A stretch of DNA of 64,000 nt from Turnera subulata (taxonomy: Eukaryota; Streptophyta; Magnoliopsida; Malpighiales; Passifloraceae). Under the pieces are notes generated by a model. It was not told the origin of the DNA. It was given only the letters and a program-made list of their open reading frames with translations, and did no database searches. The DNA lies in the NCBI GenBank assembly GCA_028386065.3, contig JAKUCV010007861.1, positions 1 through 64,000 on the forward strand. The letters are read 5' to 3'. The position numbers and the translations under genes are program-made. The first letter of the stretch is position 1. The number at the start of each line of letters is the position of its first letter. Positions 48,519 to 56,777 of the stretch are shown here, in pieces.

Positions 48519-49030
48519 AACATCGATGTTCAAGTTTCCAACATCGATGTTCCTGCCTTCAAACAATTTTCAAAAACAGGCAGTAGCTCAGAACATCGAT
48601 GTTGGCTTCCCAAGCATCGATGTTTTTGTGACCGTTGCACTTAAAATTTTTTGCAGCAACAAAACATCGATGTTCCACTTTAAGACATCGATGTTCCTTC
48701 AATTGGTTTTCTTTAGAATTTTGGCATAGCCTCAAAACATCGATGTTCAAATGGCAAACATCGATGTTCCAACATCAAACATCGATGTTCCACCTTCGCA
48801 CATCGATGTTCTCATGAAGATCATTTTTTAACAAGTTTTGGCAGTGTTCGAAAACATCGATGTTCCCATGTCAAACATCAATGTTTTAGTGACCGTTGGA
48901 CTCAATAATTCATATTTACTGGAAAAACATCAATGTTTCCTTGGTAAACATCGATGTTCTCATGACCGTTGGTCCAATAATTCAAACTTACTAGCCAAAC
49001 ATCGATGTTCTAAGTTTAAACATCGATGTT
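48519..49030. repeat. Phased AACATCGATGTT array, 5' LTR copy 2
   Basis: Same array shifted by 1352 bp. One of the sixteen sites differs (AGCATCGATGTT at about 48613). Confidence 0.95.
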
Positions 49031-49464
49031 GTGTCGTTTTGAGCAGATATCTTTTTCAACATCCCATGCTATTTTGTCTAGAGGTATTTTGGATTGATTC
49101 CACAACGGTCATACATGTTTTGAGACATATGAATAGAGGATTTATATCTCTGATTATGAACAATCAACTCTCTACATTTTAAGCATTCATTGTCATACAT
49201 ACATTACAATTTTTATGAGCCAATATCCTTGAGGATTGAAAGTTGCCTTTATAGAGCTTTACTTGTTACTCACATCCACTCTTTGAGAGAGCTTTTGTTT
49301 GAGTGATCTTAAGTGTTGTCACACATCTTAAGGGAGGACTGTTCCCTTGTAGCAACTCATAGGAAGAGTGTTTTTTTTCCTTGAGAGAAGTCTTGAAGTG
49401 AGGTATCTTCAAGCAAGTAAGTAGAGTTTCGTGTGAAAGGAGCCCTAGGTTTGTATACGGTTTG

Positions 49465-50079
49465 NNNNNNNNNNNNNNNNNNNNNNNNNNNNNNNNNNNN
49501 NNNNNNNNNNNNNNNNNNNNNNNNNNNNNNNNNNNNNNNNNNNNNNNNNNNNNNNNNNNNNNNNNNNNNNNNNNNNNNNNNNNNNNNNNNNNNNNNNNNN
49601 NNNNNNNNNNNNNNNNNNNNNNNNNNNNNNNNNNNNNNNNNNNNNNNNNNNNNNNNNNNNNNNNNNNNNNNNNNNNNNNNNNNNNNNNNNNNNNNNNNNN
49701 NNNNNNNNNNNNNNNNNNNNNNNNNNNNNNNNNNNNNNNNNNNNNNNNNNNNNNNNNNNNNNNNNNNNNNNNNNNNNNNNNNNNNNNNNNNNNNNNNNNN
49801 NNNNNNNNNNNNNNNNNNNNNNNNNNNNNNNNNNNNNNNNNNNNNNNNNNNNNNNNNNNNNNNNNNNNNNNNNNNNNNNNNNNNNNNNNNNNNNNNNNNN
49901 NNNNNNNNNNNNNNNNNNNNNNNNNNNNNNNNNNNNNNNNNNNNNNNNNNNNNNNNNNNNNNNNNNNNNNNNNNNNNNNNNNNNNNNNNNNNNNNNNNNN
50001 NNNNNNNNNNNNNNNNNNNNNNNNNNNNNNNNNNNNNNNNNNNNNNNNNNNNNNNNNNNNNNNNNNNNNNNNNNNNNNN
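49465..50079. other. Assembly gap (615 unknown bases)
   Basis: A run of N. By comparison with the 3' LTR, about 210 bp of 5' LTR and then the primer site and most of gag should lie here if the gap length is real. Confidence 0.98.
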
Positions 50080-50168
50080 AAGTACTATGGGTGTGGAGAG
50101 GTTGGGCACATCAAGCCCGCGTGCCCCAAGGCAAAGGAAGGGGAGGAAGAGAAGCATCCAAGTTCTTG
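50080..50168 (+). pseudogene. gag zinc-knuckle end
   Basis: KYYGCGEVGHIKPACPKAKE followed by an acidic tail and stop at 50168. This is the CCHC box of a Copia SIRE/Maximus-like gag, except that the first cysteine is tyrosine (TAC/TAT for TGT). The stop ends the polyprotein and no pol frame follows. Confidence 0.7.
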
Positions 50169-50571
50169 ATTGATTCTTGTAGAAATGCAAGGATGAGTGG
50201 TAATGTTGAAAATAATCATCCTTTGGTTGAAATCGTTCTATTCTTTCTAGTATACTTTTAATAGTGCTCTTAATGCTTACTTAATTAATTAATGCTTATT
50301 GATTATTACATACATATCATTCTTGAGTAATAATAGTCTTGAGCATCCTATCTTACCTCGGTTGAAAAAGGGCTTAGAAGCAAATTAATTTTGCATAAAG
50401 TAAAATTTGGGTAGTAGGTTCATATCCAAATGTTACAACCCGAGAGAACAAGGTAGTTTCCTTTTCGCATGAAGCATAATAGATCAAGTCAAGGAACATC
50501 TGCTTATCATTGAACATTCATAAAGAAATAATACACATGCTTAAACATAAATATTTTTATTATTATTTGTT
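50169..50571. other. Non-coding interior of the large element
   Basis: AT-rich, presumed 3' end region of the antisense gene to its right. Nothing else seen. Confidence 0.35.
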
Positions 50572-51255
50572 TTAACGGTTGGGTACAACGATGACTCTGA
50601 AACTGTTAGGATCATTAGCAATATTGATCCTAATGCTATCATTCCAAGAAAACCACATTCCGCCTGAATTGTTTTGGCCATGAAGTTCGAACCGGTTTGC
50701 TGGAGGAAAACGAAGCGGGATGATATCGTGATTATCTTCAGGCAGCCACAAGGTCTCTGTGAGCAGAACCATGTTGGGCTTGTACTGGTTCTTCAGATTT
50801 CTCAAGGTTCGTGTGAACTCATGGGAGCGCCTAGTGATTCCTCTACAGTTCCAAACCAGAAGGTGAGCTTTTGGCCAAGTGGGTGGTAAGCCAGTTGCCC
50901 GCGGAACGCTCTGAGCAGTCATTGAAATTTGGTAATAGCTGCCCTTATTCAGAGTCTGGCAAGAAGGCTCCAGCCTGAACTCCTGAAGTCTGTCAGAGAT
51001 GAAGAACATGATGGAATTAGTCGAGCTGTAGAAGGAAGCTCGCAGGGTACTTTGGTGCTCCAGGAAGATTGTCTCCTCCATGGGTGTGACAAAGAACCGG
51101 GACGAGTAGAGCTCGTCAACGAAGACCAAACGAGGCATCCTCCCGAGCTGGTTTGGCAGTTCCTCTTGTTGCTCATTTATCAGGCTATAGGCTAACCGAT
51201 TCCTCCTTCCGAAGGAGGCTCCCTCAACGAAGAAGGCAGATGATGGAGCAGGCAT
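50572..51255 (-). CDS. Antisense ORF with endonuclease-like tail, inside the LTR element
   Basis: 227-residue frame from ATG at 51255 to stop at 50572. A minus-strand TATA box (TATAAAAGG, about 51342-51350) lies about 90 bp upstream. The N-terminal half (RMPRLVFVDELYSSRFFVTP and onward) is not recognised. From about residue 133 it reads HLLVWNCRGITRRSHEFTRT, NQYKPNMVLLTETLW and GMWFSWNDSIRIN, the N-terminal pattern of LINE-type endonuclease/exonuclease/phosphatase domains (WNCRG, L-ET). The catalytic C-terminal half of that fold is missing, so a nuclease function is unlikely. It looks like a fusion of an unknown ORF with a captured LINE piece. The frame is intact over 680 bp in an otherwise decayed region. 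Confidence 0.5.
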   Translation of the reverse strand: MPAPSSAFFVEGASFGRRNRLAYSLINEQQEELPNQLGRMPRLVFVDELYSSRFFVTPMEETIFLEHQSTLRASFYSSTNSIMFFISDRLQEFRLEPSCQTLNKGSYYQISMTAQSVPRATGLPPTWPKAHLLVWNCRGITRRSHEFTRTLRNLKNQYKPNMVLLTETLWLPEDNHDIIPLRFPPANRFELHGQNNSGGMWFSWNDSIRINIANDPNSFRVIVVPNR

Positions 51256-51934
51256 TTTTGTCTTGTTGTGGTTTGTGTATCTCTCTTTCTCTGAATCATA
51301 TTTTTCTTAAACTACTTTTGATTATTTACTAACCGTTGCTTTGCCTTTTATAGAAATACGATTACCTATTTTTCAAAGTCTAGACCCTGCCTATTTTTCG
51401 ATAAACGGTAAAGCAAACCTCTCTCTTCACAAAATAACAAATTGTTTACGCTCCTCAAGGCTCTTCTTTTTGAAAATTTTTACCACTATCTACATTATTA
51501 CTCTTGTCACATTGCATGTTTTCGGGCTATAAACACTTGTGTTTTCTAGCTCACTTCTCACATGCATTATATTTTCACTCTGGCTGTCTTGGCTCTTCAA
51601 TAAAGGGATACGAATCCCATAAGTCACTTTTGCTCATGTGGGGTTTATGAACAAGTGGTTGCTGATTATTTTCATTAATTTGCCGTGCATTATGACGTCT
51701 TTTTTGGCTTACACAAACAATAAACATCGTTTTATCAAGAAATATTTGATTTCTATTATTACAAGAAATTCGTGATTTCATCACTTATATTCTTTTTGGT
51801 TACTAATAACAAGCTTGATGATTTTATTGGATCTTATATCATTCCTACCATTTATGTTTAAAAACAAGCTTGATCAAGAAAAAGGAACTACTTATTTATT
51901 TATTCATAAAATATTACAATTGAGAAGAAGCACT

Positions 51935-52318
51935 CTATAAAGTTACTTGCTTCTCTAGTTCCTTTACATGTTTGCGGACATTCTCAACCTGGGAGGAAAG
52001 TCCCATACAGGCCATCTCGATCTGCATCACAGCAGAGCTGATCTTCTTCAGGGCTAAGTTTAGATGCCCAAGGATCTGTAATGGTGTACTACTGTGAGCT
52101 ATCCCTTTGCCCTTCGGATCATCAGTTTCTTTGGTGACCGGCTTCTTTTGACGCTTGCGAGATATGGCCGTGTCTTCCAAATGACCAGGGACATTCCTCC
52201 GCTTGCGACGTTTCTTCGGCTTTTCCTCAACATTAGAATCACCAAAGAGAGGATCACCAAAAGTATAGCTTAACTCCTCTGAGTCAGAGGTAGTTCTCGT
52301 TCTTATTGGCGAATCCAT
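51935..52318 (-). CDS. Antisense ORF, basic with C-terminal coiled coil
   Basis: 127 residues from ATG at 52318. The upstream minus-strand TATA-like TTATAAATACC lies at about 52350-52360, very close to the start codon. Features: Ser/Thr- and Asp-rich N-terminus, a strongly basic nuclear-localisation-like stretch (EKPKKRRKRRNVPG, ISRKRQKKPVTK), and a heptad-like C-terminus (LALKKISSAVMQIEMA, VENVRKHVKELEKQ). No family recognised. It lies in the same orientation as the ORF at 50572-51255, so both may be exons or genes of one antisense transcript; accessory antisense ORFs are known in some plant LTR retrotransposons. Confidence 0.45.
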   Translation of the reverse strand: MDSPIRTRTTSDSEELSYTFGDPLFGDSNVEEKPKKRRKRRNVPGHLEDTAISRKRQKKPVTKETDDPKGKGIAHSSTPLQILGHLNLALKKISSAVMQIEMACMGLSSQVENVRKHVKELEKQVTL

Positions 52319-52652
52319 GGTTTGAGATATGCCTTGCTAAGCATGAGGCTGGTATTTATAAGCAGAAAGTGATTACGGTAAGGACATATACGAGATTTTG
52401 TGTTGAAGAAAGTGGAATACTCGAGAGAGTTGCGGACGTAAGTCGTGACGAGACTATCAAAATCCATAAGGAAAGAGTCATTCTTCGAAATTCAAAATGA
52501 ACTAAGAATCCATGACTCTACATTGATCTAATTTGTGTATTTTTATTGTATTACCTTTACTGACATGAGCGTCGGAGTATTTTTTAAGTTGTTTTGCAGG
52601 TACCCTTCATTTATGCCAAAAGATAGGGGGAACAAGAATGTCGAGACTGCAC

Positions 52653-53090
52653 AACATCGATGTTGCTTAACAAAACAACGATCTTTGGCCTCTACAAACC
52701 TGGACCCGAGGCTATCAAACATCGATGTTGAGTGGACTTTAGCTCGTACCGTTCCCAACCAGCAGCTTCAAACATCGATGTCTAAAAGCCTAACATCGAT
52801 GTTTCCGTAAGTATCTTTTCTTCCCAGTAGTTTTAAACATCGATGCTTCCAGGTAAGACATCGATGTTCTGTCATTAAAGTTTAAAATGTTTCATCCAGT
52901 AGTTTTAAACATCGATGTTCACATACTACAACTTCGATGTTGTTACGATTGGCGGCATTTCAAACTCTGTCCAGAGGCACAGAAACATCGATGTTGCCCT
53001 AATGAACATCGATGTTCAAACGTCACTTTTCAAAAATATAGCAGTTGGAGAGCATGAAACATCGTTGTTTCTTGACCAGACATCGATGTT
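52653..53090. promoter_or_regulatory. Internal phased dodecamer module
   Basis: Thirteen AACATCGATGTT-like sites at 52653/52674, 52718, 52771/52792, 52836/52857, 52908/52930, 52984/53005 and 53058/53079. Pair steps are 21 bp except one of 22. Outside the motif the sequence is not obviously the LTR. The module lies about 200-600 bp upstream of the plus-strand ORF, and TATA-like TATACATATAG (about 53168) and TTTAAATACTC lie between, mimicking the LTR order array-TATA-leader. Confidence 0.6.
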
Positions 53091-53273
53091 TAGCCATTAT
53101 GTTTCAAAAATATAGCCATTATCTAGCCGTTGGAGCTGTTTTAAGGACTACAATAGCTCTATTTTGGCTCCCCTATACATATAGATGCCTCCTTCTCTCA
53201 TTTAAATACTCACTACTGTTCATTCATTCTACACTTACTCTCCACATCATTCTCCTACTCATTTTTCTCAAGT

Positions 53274-54109
53274 ACGGCAGGTGGGAAGAAATCTTCCAAG
53301 GGCAAATCTCCTGCTAAGGAGAGACCATCAAAGCAAAGAGGAGGCTCTTCAAGCTCAGCTCCTCAATTTACAGTGGAAGGCACCTCAATTTGTTTCTCTA
53401 CCAGAGCCGAACTCCATAACTTCATGTCTCTCTTCTCCAAGCACTCAATTGCTTCTCCATGGTATCTTCCGGTGGATTACCCGAAGGAGAAGAACCACAA
53501 GCAGCTTGAAGCCAATCTTCGAGCATCGGGATTATGGGAAATTGTGACTAATAGGGGCTGGCAATACAGTGCTGAATTCATTCGAGCTTTCTACTCCACT
53601 CTCCGACGAGATGGTGACACCTTGTCCGCTAGTGTCAATGGAGTGTCTATCACCATGACATTGGAGGAATTTGGGACGAGGGCTGGATTACCATTCCAAG
53701 GAGATGATATTGCATCCTACAGAGGTGATCAATGGCTCACGGTCCATAAAGCACCTTTTCTGCCCGAGCTTGGCTTCACCACTATTGTCTATCACAAATC
53801 CGGGAGGCCAACCATTCATTCCATCAACCCGGAGTATCGAGTCATGTTCTACCTTCTCACCCCTGTCATCAAGCCAAGAGACAGAAATCACACCGTCTTG
53901 TCCGTTGAAGAAGTGAAAGTACTTCATGCCATCATCCACCATGCACTAATCAATTGGGCACGATTTGTGCTCATGCACATGTCGGAATATGCATCCGCAT
54001 ACACCAACATCCGTTGCCCTATCCCTTCTTGGTATTGGATATTTTATTGCATGCAGGTGTTGGTGCTAGGAAAGGCGCATAGGTTCCTCACACCAAAATA
54101 TGGGCGATA
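53274..54109 (+). pseudogene. Plant-transposon-protein-like ORF near the 3' LTR
   Basis: Open frame from 53274 to TAA at 54107-54109. The probable original start is ACG at 53274 (ACGGCAGGTGGG), suggesting ATG to ACG; the first internal ATG is at 53373. The N-terminus is basic (GKKSSKGKSPAKERPSKQ). The body has LRASGLWEIVTNRGWQYSAE, FIRAFYSTLRRDGDTLSASV and EEFGTRAGLPFQGDD, and later RDRNHTVLSVEEVKVLHAII and NWARFVLMHMSEYASAYTN. This resembles the 'putative plant transposon protein' domain found in ORFs of several LTR elements. Its position just upstream of the 3' LTR is where SIRE-type elements carry an extra ORF. After the stop, coding-like sequence continues in another frame. Function unknown. 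Confidence 0.6.
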
Positions 54110-54543
54110 AGTGACGCTACTTTCCGCACCGGAAAATCTGTAGAAGAACCAAGGCCCGGGCAAACTTCCGAGCAAGCACCAAGGACTGCCCAAGCTGAGA
54201 GTTCCCGAGCAGCCTCTTCTCGGCGACGAACCTCCAGAGCCACACTTGACTCCATTGCCGATTCCATCTAGAACCTTCAATTAAGCATGACAAGCATGNA
54301 GGTGTTGGTGCTAGGAAAGGCGCATAGGTTCCTCACACCAAAATATGGGCGATAAGTGACGCTACTTTCCGCACCGGAAAATCTGTAGAAGAACCAAGGC
54401 CCGGGCAAACTTCCGAGCAAGCACCAAGGACTGCCCAAGCTGAGAGTTCCCGAGCAGCCTCTTCTCGGCGACGAACCTCCAGAGCCACACTTGACTCCAT
54501 TGCCGATTCCATCTAGAACCTTCAATTAAGCATGACAAGCATG
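54055..54543. repeat. Artificial 244-bp duplication around an unknown base
   Basis: 54055-54298 and 54300-54543 appear identical and are joined by one N at 54299. This is what an unmerged contig overlap looks like, so the real sequence probably has one copy. Confidence 0.9.
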
Positions 54544-54840
54544 GGTTGAGCAATAGAGTGGATTGACACGGAAGTGCAAAGACAAGGCCACTCTCTTCGG
54601 TCTTACTTTGCCCTTGTAAATTACAATCCTCCACCATATCACACCACACTTCATGGCTACAATTTTGAAGATGAAGGTGATGATGATGATGAAGACTTCA
54701 TACCAATGGATGTTGAGGATGGTCAAGAAGGAGGTGATGGTGAAGAAGGAGCTAATGAAGAAGAAGAGGAAAACATCCTTGCACAACAATCTGATGATGA
54801 TGAGGATAATGACGATGGGAGCGAAAACCCATCTTTCTAA
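54110..54840 (+). pseudogene. C-terminal acidic part of the transposon-protein-like ORF
   Basis: In shifted frames the region reads ISDATFRTGKSVEEPRPGQT, AESSRAASSRRRTSRATLDS and, after the artificial duplication, TLHGYNFEDEGDDDDEDFIP followed by a long Glu/Asp/Gly tail ending at TAA 54838-54840. It is probably the remaining C-terminus of the preceding ORF, separated by a frameshift near 54095. Confidence 0.5.
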
Positions 54841-55106
54841 ACTCTTCTCTCTTGCTCTATTTATGTCCTTTTAAATTCAATAAAATATTTCCTATTGCTA
54901 TTTCTTTTTGCTAATGCCAAAAGGGGGAAGATAAGTAAAAGTAGAAGTATATGCATCAAGAAATATGTACCAAGTTAGGGGGAATCATAGCTTGAAAAAC
55001 TTAGGGGGAATTAACCTCACTTATGAATTCATAAAACTTGGCACATATTAATTCCTCATTTTGAACTTATAAATTTTGCATATACTCCTATTTGTTTGTC
55101 ATTATC

Positions 55107-55120
55107 AAAAAGGGGGTAAT
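55107..55120 (+). other. Polypurine tract of the large element
   Basis: AAAAAGGGGGTAAT directly before the 3' LTR; the priming site for plus-strand DNA synthesis. Confidence 0.7.
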
Positions 55121-56536
55121 TGTTAGAACTCATGCCTCCTTGTCTCATTTCAGGGTTTTGATAATGACAAGCCAACCATGACTCAATTGATGACAACCTT
55201 GAAGCAAAAAGAAATCAATCAAAGAGCAAAGGTCTAAAGAGAAAAGAACACAAGAATTGAAGTAACAAGCAAGAAGAGTTAGGAACACAAAAAGTACAAG
55301 GTTAAAACACTCAATTCCTCTAAGACATTAGCTCAAAACAAAATCAATTTTACACATGCATCAAATAGCATTCTTTCAAACACAAAAATGATTTTTGAGT
55401 ATTGAACATCGATGTTCCTGCCTTCAAATAATATTCAAAAACAGGCAGTAGCTCAAAACATCGATGTTGGCTTCCCAAACATCGATGTTTCTGTGACCGT
55501 TGCACTTAAAATCTTTTGCAGCATCAAAACATCGATATTCCACTTTAAGACATCGATGTTCCTTCAATTGGGTTTCTTTAGAATTTTGGCAGAGCCTCAG
55601 AACATCGATGTTCAAATGGAAAACATCGATGTTCCAACATCAAACATCGATGCTCCACCTTCGGACATCGATGTTCTCATGAAGAACATTTTTTAACATG
55701 TTTTGGAAGTGTTCCAAAACATCGATGTTCCCATGGCAAACATTGATGTTTTAGTGACCGTTGGACTCAATAATTCATATCTACTGGCAAAAAATTGATG
55801 TTCCCTTTGTAAAAATCGATGTTCTCATGACCATTGGTCCAATAATTCAAACTTACTAGCCAAACATCGATGTTCTAAGTTTAAACATCGATGTTGTGCC
55901 GTTTTGAGAAGACATCTTTTTCAACTTCCTATGCTATTTTGTCTAAAGGTATTTTGGATTGATTCCACAATGGTCATACATGCTTGGAGATATATAAATA
56001 GAGGATTTACATCTCTGATTATGAACAATCAACTCTCTACATTTTAAGCATTCATTGTCATACATACATTACAATTTTTTTGAGCCAATATCCTTGAGGA
56101 TTGAGAGTTGCCTTTATAGAGCTTTACTTGTTACTCACATCCACTCTTTGAGAGAGCTTTTGTTTGAGTGATCTTAAGTGTTGTCATACATCTTATGGGA
56201 GGATTATTCCCTTGTAGCAACTCATAGGAAGAGTGTCTTCTTTCCATGAGAGAAGTCTTGAAGTGAGGTATCTTCAAGCAAGTAAGTAGAGTTTCGTGTG
56301 ACTCGAGCTCTAGGTTTGTATACGGTTTGTTAAGCACCCGGAAGCTTAACCTAGATAGTGAAATCTTCGAGAGAGTCTCTCGGAGGACTGGATTAGCCAC
56401 AAAAGTTGTGTGTGTGAACCAGTATAAATTTTGGTGTGTCCTTATTCTATCAATTCCGCATTTATTTCCTGCAAGATTTTGAATTTGTCTGAAAAACGCT
56501 ATTCACCCCCTCTAGCGTAGGGCACCTATTCTAACA
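55121..56536 (+). repeat. 3' LTR of the large element (family 2)
   Basis: 1416 bp, TGTTAGAACTC...CTATTCTAACA. It has a phased dodecamer array (55405, 55457/55478, 55528/55549, 55601/55622/55643/55664, and further pairs to about 55895). A TATA box TATATAAATAG is at 55991-56001, so the array lies upstream of the start site in U3. It differs from the 5' LTR copies by loss of one site plus the spacer near 55405 and by scattered substitutions. Confidence 0.9.
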
Positions 56537-56777
56537 CCATTGGTTGCTCATCTCAAAAGGGGCTGCCACAATAAGAGTCGTACATCCTCTAAAGGAGACA
56601 ATGTCGAGCCGGAGAGGTGCCCAATGTTTACAACCCCGTGAGCAATTCCAAGCTAGACCGTACAGAGGTTCCAAAATGAAGAGTGAGAGGCATCCGACAC
56701 TCGTAACCTGTAGATTGGTTCGAAGTGAGACCTTATGAAGGATCAAAATGGAGGTTGAATGATGCCCAAAGAAGGGT
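56537..56777. other. Host sequence resumed after the large element
   Basis: Starts with the CCATT duplication and ends with GGT, the CACTA target duplication. Composition resembles 45900-46882. Not identified. Confidence 0.3.

Larger units (their letters stand above)
46579..49282. repeat. 1352-bp tandem duplication across the 5' LTR border
   Basis: 46579-47930 and 47931-49282 are nearly identical; I count under ten differences. Each unit includes about 304 bp of left flank (with CCATT) and about 1048 bp of 5' LTR starting TGTTAGAACTC (46883 and 48235). The level of difference fits either a recent duplication or two haplotypes assembled in tandem. Confidence 0.92.
46883..56536 (+). mobile_element. 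Large LTR element without pol (SIRE-like gag remnant)
   Basis: Starts TGTTAGAACTC at 46883 and ends CTATTCTAACA at 56536. The perfect target duplication CCATT (46878-46882 and 56537-56541) proves these are the outer ends of one insertion. The interior holds a gap, a gag knuckle (50080-50168), two minus-strand genes with their own TATA boxes, a phased dodecamer module, a plus-strand ORF with a plant-transposon-protein-like domain, and the purine tract AAAAAGGGGGTAAT before the 3' LTR. No protease, integrase, RT or RNase H motif is visible outside the gap. It is a non-autonomous element of LARD type with extra genes. The 5' LTR is partly duplicated and its end falls in the gap. Confidence 0.8.

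Noticed and set aside
47167..49030. CRISPR-like pattern of short repeats and similar-length spacers
   Set aside because: The repeat is only 12 bp, the spacers are related to each other, the DNA is a plant nuclear sequence, and the array lies within LTRs.
49357..50190. Long frames across the 49465-50079 region
   Set aside because: They consist of unknown bases and cannot be evaluated.
50572..52318. Endogenous pararetrovirus suggested by TATAAATA promoters and small antisense ORFs
   Set aside because: No coat, movement or reverse-transcriptase signature is visible, and the region is framed by retrotransposon LTRs with a shared target duplication.
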